From assembly GCF_000239815.1 (NCBI RefSeq), contig NZ_CAFK01000044.1:1-64000 (forward strand): a stretch of DNA of 64,000 nt, given 5' to 3'. The notes beneath the pieces are model-generated. The model searched no databases. It saw nothing but the letters and a program-made list of their open reading frames with translations, and was not told the DNA's origin. This document shows, piece after piece, positions 48,975-58,695 of this stretch. Made by a program: the position numbers and the translations under genes. Position 1 is the stretch's first letter; each line of letters begins with the position of its first letter. This stretch comes from Bradyrhizobium sp. STM 3843 (GTDB lineage Bacteria > Pseudomonadota > Alphaproteobacteria > Rhizobiales > Xanthobacteraceae).

Positions 48975-50663
48975 GTGTCGCCAAACAGCAAATGGTTCTC
49001 GTTTCTGTTCTTGTTCCTGATAGCACTGGGCGCAGTCGATGCGTGGTTCGGTCGGCAGAGCTACGTCGCCGGAGACACGATCAGCTACATGGACATGGCT
49101 CGCGCCATCGAACATGGCCAGCTTGAGCAGGCGATCAATGGGCATTGGAGTCCGCTCTACCCCCTGCTGATTGCGGCCTTCATTGAGCCGATCGGCACGG
49201 CGCCTTCCCTGGAATTTGCGACCGTGCGGGTGCTCAACTTTCTCGTTTTCCTGGTGACGATCGGTGCATTTCATTTCGTCCTGACCCGGCTCTGGGACCG
49301 GGCTCAGCTGACGGCGAAGCCGCCCGAGGCCAGTCCGTTGCTGTCGCGCTCGCAAGTCTTGCTTGCGGGTTACGCACTGCTGGCGTGGGGCTGCTTCGAC
49401 CTGACGGTCGTATCGAGGATCAGCCCGGACCTTTGCGTGGCAGCCGTCACATTCGCTAGCGCCGCGCTGTTTCTCTCGCTGGAAGACCAGACGGCGTCCG
49501 TCACAACCTTCGCGCTGTTCGGAGCCGTGCTGGGGATTGGCTATTTGCTGAAAGCCATATTCTTTCCGCTGGCCTTTCTCTTCCTGCTCGCTGCGGCCTG
49601 CGCCTGCCTGGCCTATCGTGCCGATCGACGGCTGCTATTGAGTGCCGCCGTCTTTCTGGTGATTGCGGCCCCGCTCGTTGGCGCCCTGTCGCTGAAGTAT
49701 GGCCATCTGACATTTGGAGAAAGCGGACGAAATACGTTTCGGACCGACGTTCTCATGATGCCGCTTGTTCATTGGCAAGGAGGCCCTTCGGATCACGGGC
49801 TCCCGGAACATCCAACGCGGAAGCTTCTCGACAACCCTGATGTCTACGAGTTCGCTCAGCCGATCTCGGCGACCTATCCGCCGTGGTACGATCCGACCTA
49901 TTGGAACAAAGGAGCCGTTCTGCATTTCGGCACCTGGGACTATGGACGGGCGCTGCTGAGAAACGTCAAACGCCTCGCGGTCCTGCTTTGGTTTGCAATT
50001 CCTCTCGGAATTGCACTCGCCCTGCTTCGGCGTCCCCTCGCCCTTGAAATGTCGGCACCGCTGCCGATCAAGCTGCTCGGTCTGGTCGCCGCAGCGAATC
50101 TGCTTCTCTATCTGGTGCTGTTGGTCGAACCCCGATACCTGGCCGGATGTCTTCCACTGTTGGGGCTGGTTGTTCTGGTCAGTCTTCGCACGCAGCTGAC
50201 ACGAAGGCGACCGATCGGGGCAGCGCTGGTCGCCCTGCTCATTACGGGCGTGGCGATAGATGCCGGCCCGCGCCTGGCCAGGACCGCTGCGGATCTGGTC
50301 AGATCTCGCGGCCATGTGCATGCAGATGCGTGGCTGGTCGCTGACGAGCTCTTCAGAATCGGAATTCACCCGGGTACGCCCGTCGCCGCGATCGACCACC
50401 AAGACCAGATGCATTGGTCGGTCGCGAGCATCAGCGACTGGGCGTTCCTTGCGCAGGTCAAGATTGTCAGCGAAGCTTTCCCGTCGGACCCGCTCAATCA
50501 AAAGGAATTCTGGGATGTTTCGCTCACGCGGCAAGCGCTCGCGCTCGATGTATTTCGCCGCGCCGGAGCGCGTATCGTTGTGGCGAGCGGCGTCCCCTCG
50601 ACGGCCAACACCGAGGGGTGGTCACGTATCGGGACCACCGACTATTACTACAAGCTTTTATGA
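48975..50663 (+). CDS. Multi-pass membrane glycosyltransferase (GT39/ArnT-like)
   Basis: The 562-residue protein has about ten membrane helices, and a first periplasmic loop with GDTISYMDMARAIEHGQ and HWSPLYPLLIAA, the pattern of GT-C glycosyltransferases that use polyprenyl-phosphate sugars (PMT/ArnT-like). A C-terminal soluble domain follows. The start is GTG at 48975 with GGAGG 4-8 nt upstream. It is convergent with the GT2 gene. The donor and acceptor cannot be predicted. Confidence 0.8.
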   Translation: MSPNSKWFSFLFLFLIALGAVDAWFGRQSYVAGDTISYMDMARAIEHGQLEQAINGHWSPLYPLLIAAFIEPIGTAPSLEFATVRVLNFLVFLVTIGAFHFVLTRLWDRAQLTAKPPEASPLLSRSQVLLAGYALLAWGCFDLTVVSRISPDLCVAAVTFASAALFLSLEDQTASVTTFALFGAVLGIGYLLKAIFFPLAFLFLLAAACACLAYRADRRLLLSAAVFLVIAAPLVGALSLKYGHLTFGESGRNTFRTDVLMMPLVHWQGGPSDHGLPEHPTRKLLDNPDVYEFAQPISATYPPWYDPTYWNKGAVLHFGTWDYGRALLRNVKRLAVLLWFAIPLGIALALLRRPLALEMSAPLPIKLLGLVAAANLLLYLVLLVEPRYLAGCLPLLGLVVLVSLRTQLTRRRPIGAALVALLITGVAIDAGPRLARTAADLVRSRGHVHADAWLVADELFRIGIHPGTPVAAIDHQDQMHWSVASISDWAFLAQVKIVSEAFPSDPLNQKEFWDVSLTRQALALDVFRRAGARIVVASGVPSTANTEGWSRIGTTDYYYKLL

Positions 50664-50671
50664 TAGCTTCC

Positions 50672-51910
50672 CTATCTGCGATGATGTCCGCTCCGCAGCA
50701 GAGCATTCTCGACCGCGGCGCGTATTCGATCCCGCTTGTTCGGGATGTTCATGATTCCGGAAAGAAACACGGTGAATCCAAGCTGCACCCCGATCGCTAT
50801 GGACGTGAGCGAGAGGATGAGAACGCGCATCACCGAAGGATAGCGCAACGGCCCGAAATCGACCGAGGCCCAAGTAAACAAAGACCATCCGATGCCGAAC
50901 AGGCCAAGCAGGATCAGCGCGGCCGCAACGAGCAGCCCGCGGTCGAAGGTGAGGAATGACAGACCGCGAGAGCCTGCGGCGTCCGGCGGCAGCAGCCGGT
51001 ATTTGATCGCGAAGCGCTGCGCGATGAGGCCGAATGTGAGGGTCTGAACGCCGATCAACACCGCAATCGCCGCAACCAGGAAAGTGTGGACGTCCAGATT
51101 GACGCCGTTGGCGAGGCTCACCGGGCCGGGAAACAGGATCACGGCCGTCACCACGCCCAAGAGAATGAGCGCAAGACCCGGATACACAAACAGCCAACGC
51201 GGGCTGAACATGAGCAGAAAGCTGAGATGTCGCCAGCCGTCATGCCAGGTGCGCAGATGCGGCGGCCGGGACCTGCCATCCTTCTTCAAGGTCGTGGGCA
51301 CCTCGCAGATCCGATAGGATTTCAGCGCGGCGGAAATCACCATCTCGCTCGCGAATTCCATGCCCGTCGTGTACAGCTCCAGATCGCACATCCGCTCGCG
51401 GTTGAAGCCGCGCAAGCCGCAATGGAAATCACCCAGATCGATCTTGAAGAACAGCCTGCCAAAAAAGCTCAGCACCGGATTGCCGAGATAGCGATGGAGC
51501 AACGGCATTGCGCCCTGCGCGATGCCGCCTTTGAAACGATTGCCCATCACGAGGTCGAAGCCGTCACGGAGTTTCGCCAGGAATGGGTCCAGGTTGGAAA
51601 AGTCGTAGCTGTCGTCGCCGTCGCCCATGATGACGTAGCGGCCTCGGGCCGTATGGATTCCGTGACGCAGCGCGGCTCCATATCCGCGATCCGGAACATG
51701 AACGACACGCGCGCCCTTCGCGATCGCCAGGTCTTGCGAGCCGTCCGTGGAGCCGTTGTCCGCAACGAGGACCTCGCCATGCACGCCAAGCCGCAACAGG
51801 CAAAGCTTGGCTTTCTCGACGCATCGCTCGATCGTCTCAGCCTCGTTGAGGCAGGGAATGAGAATGGTGAGCTCGGGCTCTTCGATGTATCGGTAGACTT
51901 GCGCGGTCAT
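50672..51910 (-). CDS. Family 2 glycosyltransferase with C-terminal membrane domain
   Basis: The 412-residue protein has a GT2 domain (about 10-240), starting ELTILIPCLNEAETIERC, with the DxD-like site MGDGDDSYDFSN, followed by four membrane helices (about 250-400). This is the DPM1/GtrB-type layout, in which a sugar is moved to polyprenyl phosphate. That would supply a lipid-linked sugar for a GT-C enzyme such as its convergent neighbour, which ends 8 bp away. Confidence 0.9.
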   Translation of the reverse strand: MTAQVYRYIEEPELTILIPCLNEAETIERCVEKAKLCLLRLGVHGEVLVADNGSTDGSQDLAIAKGARVVHVPDRGYGAALRHGIHTARGRYVIMGDGDDSYDFSNLDPFLAKLRDGFDLVMGNRFKGGIAQGAMPLLHRYLGNPVLSFFGRLFFKIDLGDFHCGLRGFNRERMCDLELYTTGMEFASEMVISAALKSYRICEVPTTLKKDGRSRPPHLRTWHDGWRHLSFLLMFSPRWLFVYPGLALILLGVVTAVILFPGPVSLANGVNLDVHTFLVAAIAVLIGVQTLTFGLIAQRFAIKYRLLPPDAAGSRGLSFLTFDRGLLVAAALILLGLFGIGWSLFTWASVDFGPLRYPSVMRVLILSLTSIAIGVQLGFTVFLSGIMNIPNKRDRIRAAVENALLRSGHHRR

Positions 51911-52744
51911 CTTTGAAATCCGACATGAAGAAATCTTTGAACATCACTTGCTCGCCTAAAAATTCTGGGGCAGTTGCCACCGCGGATGCGGCAGTAGAGT
52001 TTATGAGTTAGATAATAGTTCGAACGAACGATTTACTACTTAGATGTCCCCCGCAATTTGCTGCAAAACAGCACGTAAACTACCAGCTGTGATCAGTTGC
52101 CCGACCACTGCGCAGCGGGGATGGTCATTTCCGTACGGGATAGCTGGGGATCGGCAACCGGTTGGCAGGACGCAAACCGGCGGCAAGCGTCCGGCAAGAG
52201 CACGACTGGTTCGCGAGGGCCGTAAACGAGAATATCTTGCGCCGCTGACGCCGCGCCCTTCCATGCAAACCGTTCGAAGAGCATGAAAGCGTTTGAAGAG
52301 CCGCGTCCATTTGGAATCGCCGCCGCTCGAGAGGCAGTTCGATGCGGCACTCGGGAATCAACACCCACTGGCACCCTCACCTCTGACTCAACTACGAACT
52401 ATATGACGCCCTTTCAGTCAGTACGTACGTCAAGCTTGGCAACTTCACGCAAGCGAAAATGTCTCAAAGTCAACCGGGCTTTGTCATCCGGCCCGGCAAG
52501 CCCAATGGCAAAGAAGCTTATCCGGCTTGGCCGGATCAAGCAATCCCGCATCCTACCCCGGCGGCTGACAAAGGCCGCGATCACTGCGGCGTCCTAACAG
52601 GGCATAGAACGACGAGCGCGCAGCTTCTTTTACCTCTTGAGCGGTCCATTGAGCCGCGCGCATCGCTTGATAGTTCCCGCCCGGACGCGGCGCGCGACAG
52701 CCTGTGCTGTCTGCCCCGCGAACTGATCAATCACAAATAGTGGA
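51911..52744. other. Gene-poor stretch of 834 bp
   Basis: This region separates the GT2 gene from the dadA-like operon end. Its start (about 51950-52050) is AT-rich for the window. A 93-codon frame at 52459-52740 begins MSQSQPGFVIRPGKPNGKEA but has no family match, and its second half looks random. No convincing gene, repeat or RNA is visible; it could be a decayed or acquired segment. Confidence 0.45.
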
Positions 52745-53983
52745 TCAGGCGCCGAAGCGCGCAGGCGCGCAGGCCGTCGCGTCGACGCTTGGCTCTTCGC
52801 CATTCATCATCTCGGCGAGGAGGCGCCCGGTGGTGGGACCTAATGTGAAGCCTTGATGACCGTGACCGAAGTGCAGCCACAGCCCCTTGTGACCTGCGGC
52901 CGGTCCGACGACCGGCAGCATGTCGGGCATGCACGGCCGCGTGCCGAGCCAGGGCTCGGGCTCGACCGGCTTGCCGAGATCGATCAGTTGCCGCGCCGCA
53001 GTCTCCGCCTTGGCAAGCTGCACCGGCGTCGGTTCTGCGTCCGGCCCGGACAGCTCCGCACCGGTGGTGATGCGCACCCCCTTCACCATCGGATTCATCA
53101 GATAGCCGAAGGCCGCATCGCGCAGCGGCAGATCGAGCGGCGCGCCGCCGCTGTAATGTCGGTGATAGCCGCGCTTGCGCACCATCGGGATGTCATACCC
53201 GAAACGCTTCAAGAACTCCGGCGACCATGGCCCGAGCGCGACCACCGCAGCCTCGGCATCGATCGGACCATCGGCCGTCGTGACTGACCAGCCGGTCCCG
53301 GTCTGCGCCAAGGTCGTGGCGTCACCGTGCACGAACCTGCCGCCGCGCCGGATGAACAATTCGGCGTAGCAGGTGACGAGACCGCCGGGATCGGCGACGG
53401 TCCACGGCTCCAACCATTGCATGCCGCCGAGGCCGCTGTCTGACAGACCAGGCTCGGCCTGCGCAAGCTCGCGCGCCGACAGCACCTTGAACTTGACGCC
53501 ATAGGCCGCGCGCACCGCTTCGGCTTCTTCGACCTCCTTGTCGAATTGCGCCTGCTCCCGATGGATCACGCGGAAGCCGTCGCGGCGCACCAGATTGCCC
53601 GCACCGGAGGCCGCGATCAGCGGCTCATGCTCGGGCGTGGCGCGCGCGATCAGCCGCGCATAGGTCTGCGCGATCTGCTCATGCCGCTTCGGGAACGAGT
53701 TCCACCAATATTGCAGCAGCGGCCGGAGATGATAGGGCAGCGCCAGCGGCTCATAATGCACGTCATTGGTGCGGCCGGTCGCGATGTCGAACAGGCCGCT
53801 GATATCATGCGGCATCGCATAAGGACGCACCGCCTCGCTCTGGATGATGCCGGCATTGCCATAGCTGGTTTCGCGGCCGGGCTCGTTGCGGTCGATCAGC
53901 GCGACCGACCAGCCGCGGCTCTGCAGATGCAGAGCCGTTCCGACACCCACCATGCCGCCGCCGAGAACGATCGCGCTGCGCAT
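52745..53983 (-). CDS. D-amino acid dehydrogenase-like flavoprotein (DadA family)
   Basis: The 412-residue FAD enzyme has an N-terminal Rossmann motif (IVLGGGMVGVGTALHL) and C-terminal GHGHQGFTLGPTTGRL typical of DAO/DadA oxidoreductases, which oxidise D-amino acids to imino acids. It is the last gene of an amidase-RidA-DadA operon, 12 bp after ridA. A RidA protein next to an imine-forming flavoprotein is a meaningful pairing: it would hydrolyse the released imine. Confidence 0.9.
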   Translation of the reverse strand: MRSAIVLGGGMVGVGTALHLQSRGWSVALIDRNEPGRETSYGNAGIIQSEAVRPYAMPHDISGLFDIATGRTNDVHYEPLALPYHLRPLLQYWWNSFPKRHEQIAQTYARLIARATPEHEPLIAASGAGNLVRRDGFRVIHREQAQFDKEVEEAEAVRAAYGVKFKVLSARELAQAEPGLSDSGLGGMQWLEPWTVADPGGLVTCYAELFIRRGGRFVHGDATTLAQTGTGWSVTTADGPIDAEAAVVALGPWSPEFLKRFGYDIPMVRKRGYHRHYSGGAPLDLPLRDAAFGYLMNPMVKGVRITTGAELSGPDAEPTPVQLAKAETAARQLIDLGKPVEPEPWLGTRPCMPDMLPVVGPAAGHKGLWLHFGHGHQGFTLGPTTGRLLAEMMNGEEPSVDATACAPARFGA

Positions 53984-53995
53984 CGTCAGAACTCC

Positions 53996-54346
53996 TTATT
54001 TGCGCTCGGCCGCAATGACGGTGATCTCGAGCTTGGCATCCAGCATCAGCTTGGCCTCGACGGTGGTGCGCACCGGCAGCGGATCGCTGAAATGTTTGCG
54101 ATAAGCGTCGTTGAAAGCAGCAAAATCCGCCCGGTCGGCGAGATACACCGTGCAGGACACCACGTCCTTCAGCGACAGTCCTTCCTCCGCCAGCGTCTCG
54201 CCGATCAGCTGCAAGGTCAGGTCGGTCTGCGCGGTGATGCCTTCCGGAATCGTGCCGTCATCGGCGCGCGGCACTTCACCGGACAGAAACACCAGCCCAG
54301 CGGCGCGGCGCACGAGCGAGAACGGCAATGAGGGCGGAACGGACAT
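53996..54346 (-). CDS. RidA family imine deaminase
   Basis: The 116-residue RidA-type protein includes LVFLSGEVPRADDG, SLKDVVSCTVYLADRADFAAFNDAYRKHF and a C-terminal RTTVEAKLMLDAKLEITVIA with the conserved Arg. It is a second, shorter RidA paralogue in this window. The ATG at 54346 follows GAGGAGAG. It lies between the amidase and the flavoprotein and probably protects against the imine made by the latter. Confidence 0.9.
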   Translation of the reverse strand: MSVPPSLPFSLVRRAAGLVFLSGEVPRADDGTIPEGITAQTDLTLQLIGETLAEEGLSLKDVVSCTVYLADRADFAAFNDAYRKHFSDPLPVRTTVEAKLMLDAKLEITVIAAERK

Positions 54347-54439
54347 CAGTCTCTCCTCTCGTTTCACGCGGATACCGCAGCGGCATCCGGTGTGTATGTG
54401 GCGATCGCGGTGTGACCCGTCAGGATGCGGATCACGGCT

Positions 54440-55936
54440 TTAATCCCAGGACCTGAAGCCCGGCGCTGATGACAGCGGCGGTGCAGCGGCGAGCTTGGCG
54501 AGATCGGGCACGGGACGGCACAGTTCGGCATCGCCGGCAAACGCGCTCTCGAGCGCGGCCGCCACACTGAGCACCAGCGCATCGCCGCCACGCGGGCCGA
54601 CGATCTGCAGACCGAACGGCAGGCCGGCCTCATCGACGCCGAGCGGCAGGCTCAGCGCGGGATGGCCGGGCAGCGTCACGGCATAGGCCAGCGCAAGCCA
54701 GTGGAAGTAGGAGCGCGTCGGCACGCCGTCGATGTGGGTCGGATAGAGCTCCGACCACGGTCGCGGCGATAGCGTGATCGCCGGGCTGACCAGCACGTCG
54801 CAGCGTTCGAAAAAGCTTTGATAGGCGCGATAGATCCGGGTCTGCGCCGCCGCCGCCTTGGCGTAATCGTCGAGACTGTAGCGCAGTCCCTCCTCAACAT
54901 TGGCGCGGACATTGGGGCCAACCATCTCCGGCCGCTCGCGAAAATTCTTGCCGTGGTTGGTCAGGAACATCCCGGCACGCAGCACCGCAAAGGCCTCATC
55001 GGCGCCGCTGCAGTCCGGCGTGCCTTCCTCGCACGAAGCAAACAACGGCGCGATCCGCGCAACGCGAGCACGGAGCACGCGGCGGACGGATTTCTCGGTC
55101 GGCGCGAACCCGAAATCCTCGGTGAAAGCAAGCCGCAGTTTGCCGAGCGCGACCGGCGCCGGCGGTGACCAGCGCGCAGGGACGCCGCGAACAGGCTCGT
55201 TCGGCAGCGTGTACGCAAGCGGATCACGAGGATCGTCGCTCGCCATCACCGACAGCATCAGCGCGGTGTCGGCGACGTTGCGCGCCATCGGCCCATCGGT
55301 CGACAGGTTCGACCAGCCATGCGCGCGCTTGTCGCTCGCGACCAGGCCATAGGAAGGTCGCATGCCGACGATGCCGCAGAAGGCGGCCGGATTGCGCAAG
55401 CTGCCGCCGGTGTCGGAGCCAGAGGCGAGCGGCGCCATGTCACAGGCCAGCGCCGCGGCCGAGCCGCCCGAGGATCCGGCCGCCGAGCGCATCGGATCGA
55501 ACGGATTGCCGGTCGCGCCAAAGACGGGATTGCGGGTGTTGGCGCCGGCCGCCCATTCCGGCGTGTTGGTCTTGCCGAAAATGATCGCGCCGGCGGCGCG
55601 CAACCGCGCCACCGAAGCCTGGTCGGCCGAGGGAACGTTGTCGGCCAGGATCGGGCTGCCATAGGTGGTGCGCAGGCCTGCGGTATCCTGCGTGTCCTTG
55701 ATCAGCACGGGCAGCCCATGCAGCGGCCCGAGATCCTCACCTTTAAGAAGCGCGGCTTCGGCCGCCTTGGCGGCGCGGCGCGCCCCCTCCTCGTCCAGGG
55801 TCACCACCGCATTGATGGCGGGATTAAGCGCCGCGATCCGGGCGAGGCATGCATCCAGCAGCTCGACCGGCGACAGGGCCCGGCTCTTGAGCAGCTGCAT
55901 CAGGTCGACGGCAGTCCGGTCGCAGATCGATTCCAC
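54440..55936 (-). CDS. Amidase (amidase-signature family)
   Basis: The 498-residue enzyme has the Ser-cisSer-Lys triad: Lys in PVLIKDTQDTAG, the middle Ser in GSDTGGSLRNPAAFCG and the Gly/Ser loop SAAGSSGGSAAAL. It hydrolyses amides to acids plus ammonia or amines. It starts the operon with RidA and the DadA-like gene, so the natural substrate is plausibly an amide or N-acyl derivative of a D-amino acid. It is divergent from the XRE-cupin regulator. Confidence 0.93.
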   Translation of the reverse strand: MESICDRTAVDLMQLLKSRALSPVELLDACLARIAALNPAINAVVTLDEEGARRAAKAAEAALLKGEDLGPLHGLPVLIKDTQDTAGLRTTYGSPILADNVPSADQASVARLRAAGAIIFGKTNTPEWAAGANTRNPVFGATGNPFDPMRSAAGSSGGSAAALACDMAPLASGSDTGGSLRNPAAFCGIVGMRPSYGLVASDKRAHGWSNLSTDGPMARNVADTALMLSVMASDDPRDPLAYTLPNEPVRGVPARWSPPAPVALGKLRLAFTEDFGFAPTEKSVRRVLRARVARIAPLFASCEEGTPDCSGADEAFAVLRAGMFLTNHGKNFRERPEMVGPNVRANVEEGLRYSLDDYAKAAAAQTRIYRAYQSFFERCDVLVSPAITLSPRPWSELYPTHIDGVPTRSYFHWLALAYAVTLPGHPALSLPLGVDEAGLPFGLQIVGPRGGDALVLSVAAALESAFAGDAELCRPVPDLAKLAAAPPLSSAPGFRSWD

Positions 55937-56000
55937 AGCTCTTCCCTTTCCAAACCTGAAAACTATTTAGCATAAGAGAAACAAGATTGCTGGCACGAAA

Positions 56001-56028
56001 ATGCAGCATACGGCCGGCAATTCTGCAT
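56001..56028. promoter_or_regulatory. Inverted repeat between amidase operon and XRE-cupin regulator
   Basis: ATGCAG (56001-56006) and CTGCAT (56023-56028) form an inverted repeat with a 16-bp spacer in the 210-bp divergent promoter region. A further nearby ATGCAGCAT core overlaps the left arm. It is a candidate operator for the XRE-cupin regulator. Confidence 0.4.
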
Positions 56029-56146
56029 AAATATCCGCCCGGCCAAGCTCTTGATTGAAATGTCAGCGATTTCGCGCGAAAGTCGGGTCACGCGAGCGAT
56101 GCAATCAAAATGTCCGATCCGCTAAACGATTTTCCGAAGGATGCTT

Positions 56147-56818
56147 ATGGCAGATACCGGTGTGAATGATCAGGTCGCGGCCGAGGGCCCGCATTCCCAG
56201 CTCGGCCAATGCCTGAAGGCGGCGCGCCTGGCTCGCGGCCTGACGCTCAAGCAGGTGGCCGAGAAGACCGGGATGGCGCTGTCGACCCTGTCGAAGGTCG
56301 AAAACGGCCTGATGTCGCTGACTTACGACAAGCTGTTGCAGCTCACCTCAGGTCTGAAGATGGACATCGCCGAGCTGTTCAGCCCGGCTGCGCCTCGTAC
56401 CGATGCCGAGCGCGCGGTCACTGCCCGCCGCAGCATCTGCCGCGTCGGCCAGGGCCAGATCGTCAATACCAAGTTCTACACCTACACCTACCAATGCACC
56501 GACCTGATCGGAAAGCGCATGGTGCCGATGCTGGCAGAGGTGCGCGCCCGCACCTTGGAGGAATTCGGCCCGCTGCTGCGCCACGCCGGCGAGGAATATT
56601 TCATGGTGACCCGCGGGTCGATCGCCGTCCACACCGAGTTCTACGCGCCCGAGATCCTGCATGAGGGCGACGGCATGTATATCGACAGCACCATGGGCCA
56701 CGCCTATCTCAACGCCGGCAGCGCCGAGTCCGCGCTCGGCATCTGCCTCTGCACCAGCGAATCGCCTGACCTGTTCGAGCAACTGCACCGGATCGCGCAA
56801 GCAGGCGCCGAGGCGTGA
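56147..56818 (+). CDS. XRE-cupin transcriptional regulator
   Basis: The 223-residue protein has an N-terminal XRE helix-turn-helix (LKAARLARGLTLKQVAEKTGMALSTLSKVENGLMSLTYDKLLQL, about 20-65) and a C-terminal cupin (about 120-215, with FGPLLRHAGEEYFMVTRGSIAVHTE) that would bind the inducer. Divergent from the amidase-RidA-dadA operon. The ATG at 56147 has AAGG upstream; one more ATG lies 6 bp before it. Confidence 0.92.
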   Translation: MADTGVNDQVAAEGPHSQLGQCLKAARLARGLTLKQVAEKTGMALSTLSKVENGLMSLTYDKLLQLTSGLKMDIAELFSPAAPRTDAERAVTARRSICRVGQGQIVNTKFYTYTYQCTDLIGKRMVPMLAEVRARTLEEFGPLLRHAGEEYFMVTRGSIAVHTEFYAPEILHEGDGMYIDSTMGHAYLNAGSAESALGICLCTSESPDLFEQLHRIAQAGAEA

Positions 56819-56954
56819 CGAGAGCCGCCGACGGCGCCCGTATTTTAGGCGGCCATTCCGGAAGCGGCCTGGCAGCCTGCCATGGCCGGCCGCGGCGGAT
56901 TGCGGTAGAGTGTGCGCGCTGGAGGCGCGTTCCGAAAAGGGATGAGGTGCGTCG

Positions 56955-57215
56955 ATGCCGCGACCGGGAATCACGGGTCATGACGGTTGGGTCGTCACCG
57001 AAGCGCTGGCGACTGCGCTCGTGGCACTGGAGCAGCTCCCCGAAAAACACCAGCCGCGCGCGCATATGGACGATTTGCGCAAGCTCCTGGCCAACGGCCG
57101 CGCCCCCGATGTCGTCAAGCTCCATCTCGCCCAGGCCAAGTGCCGGCTCTGTCCCGACCGCGACCCGCTGACCATCTACGAGGAATACGGCATCAACAGC
57201 GATGCGTATGGTTGA
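56955..57215 (+). CDS. Small conserved protein, 86 residues
   Basis: The protein begins MPRPGITGHDGWVVTEALATAL and contains a CxxC pair (AKCRLCPDRDPLTIYEEYGI). No signal peptide or membrane helix. It looks like a small helical conserved hypothetical protein of Bradyrhizobium. It starts about 140 bp after the XRE-cupin stop and has no obvious functional link to it. Confidence 0.7.
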   Translation: MPRPGITGHDGWVVTEALATALVALEQLPEKHQPRAHMDDLRKLLANGRAPDVVKLHLAQAKCRLCPDRDPLTIYEEYGINSDAYG

Positions 57216-57484
57216 GCGGAACGCCGGGTCGTTTCGCAACCGACAAGAACGCCGCCGTTGAACTCCAGGTGACCGCAAGCGGGCAGCTTTGGCGCGCACG
57301 CAGCCTCGTTCATCGCCGCGAATAATTCACCGTCCCCTTAGAGCCGCAACTAATCGCGCGAGCGCGATCACCCTGTTCAACTGCGATGATACTTCGCGCA
57401 ATCTTGAAGCGTTTTGTTGCACGACGAGCTTCCTTTGGCCTCAGCACGATCTATGCTGCGGCTCGGAATGCATCGGAAGTTCGC

Positions 57485-58267
57485 ATGCTTATCGAGAAGA
57501 TGAAGGCGTTTGCGATCGCAGGCTGTGTTTCGGCTGTGCTCGCAGTGACCGCCGGCGCGCCAAGCGCGTTTGCCGAGCCCGATCTCAGCGGAGTCTGGCT
57601 TCCCGACATCAGGGACCAGAAGCGACAGGAAACGGCGAATATGCCGCCGTGGAAGCCGGACATTCTCAAGCAGGTTCAGCACCTCGTCGCCGAGGAAAAA
57701 GCGGGCCGCCCCTTCCTGGTGCTCAGCCACTGCCTGCCGCACGGCATGCCGAGCTGGATGCTGATGACGCATAACGCGTTCGAGCTCTTGAGGACGCCCG
57801 GTCGCATCACCCTGCTCGGCGAAGTCGACGGCAACAGGATGCGTCGCATCTATCTCGACGGCCGCAAGCCGCCGGAGGACCCCGACCCGTCACTGCACGG
57901 CACCTCCATCGGACATTGGGAGGGCGACACGCTGGTGGTCGACACCACGGCGATCATGCCGCAGGCCTATATCGCGATCAGCGAGGCGGTCGGCATTCCC
58001 AACAACGGCGACATGCACATCGTCGAACGCATCCATCTCGCCGAACCGAACGTCATGCATGACGATCTCGAGATCACCGCGCCGAACGTTCTCACCGACA
58101 CCTGGAAGACGACACGGATTTTTCGCCGCTACCCGGATCGGCATTATGAAATTGCCGAAGGCGAATGCGAGCAGGAAGATCTGATGCCCGGCAAGGACGA
58201 GCATGGCAACGATGTTTTCCTCCCGAACCCGCAGGGCGCGTTCGGGACGGTTCACACCGCGAAGTAA
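57485..58267 (+). CDS. Secreted protein of the GHWEGDTLVVDT-motif family
   Basis: The 260-residue protein has a signal peptide (cleavage near PSAFA-EPDL) and mature N-terminus EPDLSGVW. Conserved blocks are LSHCLPHGMPSW, MRRIYLDGRKPPEDPDPSLHGTSIGHWEGDTLVVDT and MHIVERIHLAEP. I recognise this as a widespread uncharacterised family in proteobacteria and acidobacteria, but no function is known to me. It is first of five closely spaced genes with DUF6152, two DUF6644 proteins and a c-type cytochrome. An alternative ATG at 57500 (MKAFAIAG) is nearly as good. Confidence 0.82.
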   Translation: MLIEKMKAFAIAGCVSAVLAVTAGAPSAFAEPDLSGVWLPDIRDQKRQETANMPPWKPDILKQVQHLVAEEKAGRPFLVLSHCLPHGMPSWMLMTHNAFELLRTPGRITLLGEVDGNRMRRIYLDGRKPPEDPDPSLHGTSIGHWEGDTLVVDTTAIMPQAYIAISEAVGIPNNGDMHIVERIHLAEPNVMHDDLEITAPNVLTDTWKTTRIFRRYPDRHYEIAEGECEQEDLMPGKDEHGNDVFLPNPQGAFGTVHTAK

Positions 58268-58295
58268 GGTCGCGCAATAACAAGGGATGATCGAA

Positions 58296-58688
58296 ATGTC
58301 ACCGAAGGCCACACTTCTTGCCGCCTGCCTGGTCGCCAGTTCGAGCGGCCTGGCCATGGCGCATCATTCGAATGCCGCCTATGACAGCGACCATCCGCAG
58401 AAGGTTGAAGGCACCGTCAAGCAGGTCAACTGGACCAACCCGCACATCACCTTCGTGGTCGAGACCGATGCCAAGGACGGGCCGCAGGCCGGCACCTGGG
58501 TGTTCGAGGTGTCGAGCCCGGGGGTTCTCACCCGCTCCGGCTGGACCAAGCGCTCGCTGAACCCAGGCGATCACGCGAGTTTCGACTATCTGCCGCTACG
58601 CGACGGCAAGCAAGGTGGCTTCCTGCGCAAGGTCACCTTGCCTGACGGCAAGGAGCTGACCTACAGCCTGACACCGGAAGAGCAGTGA
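58296..58688 (+). CDS. DUF6152 family secreted protein
   Basis: The 130-residue protein has a signal peptide ending LAMA, so the mature protein would begin HHSNAAYD. A small beta-rich domain follows: VEGTVKQVNWTNPHITFVVE, VSSPGVLTRSGWTKRSLNPGD. In DUF6152 the mature N-terminal AHHS segment is conserved, which suggests that the terminal His could bind a metal in the manner of a histidine brace (inference). It lies 28 bp after the GWEGDT protein gene and 7 bp before the first DUF6644 gene. Confidence 0.85.
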   Translation: MSPKATLLAACLVASSSGLAMAHHSNAAYDSDHPQKVEGTVKQVNWTNPHITFVVETDAKDGPQAGTWVFEVSSPGVLTRSGWTKRSLNPGDHASFDYLPLRDGKQGGFLRKVTLPDGKELTYSLTPEEQ

Positions 58689-58695
58689 TCAGGTG

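Noticed and set aside
52459..52740. 93-codon plus-strand frame
   Set aside because: The first 40 residues look protein-like, but there is no family match, and the second half looks random. Not enough to call a gene.
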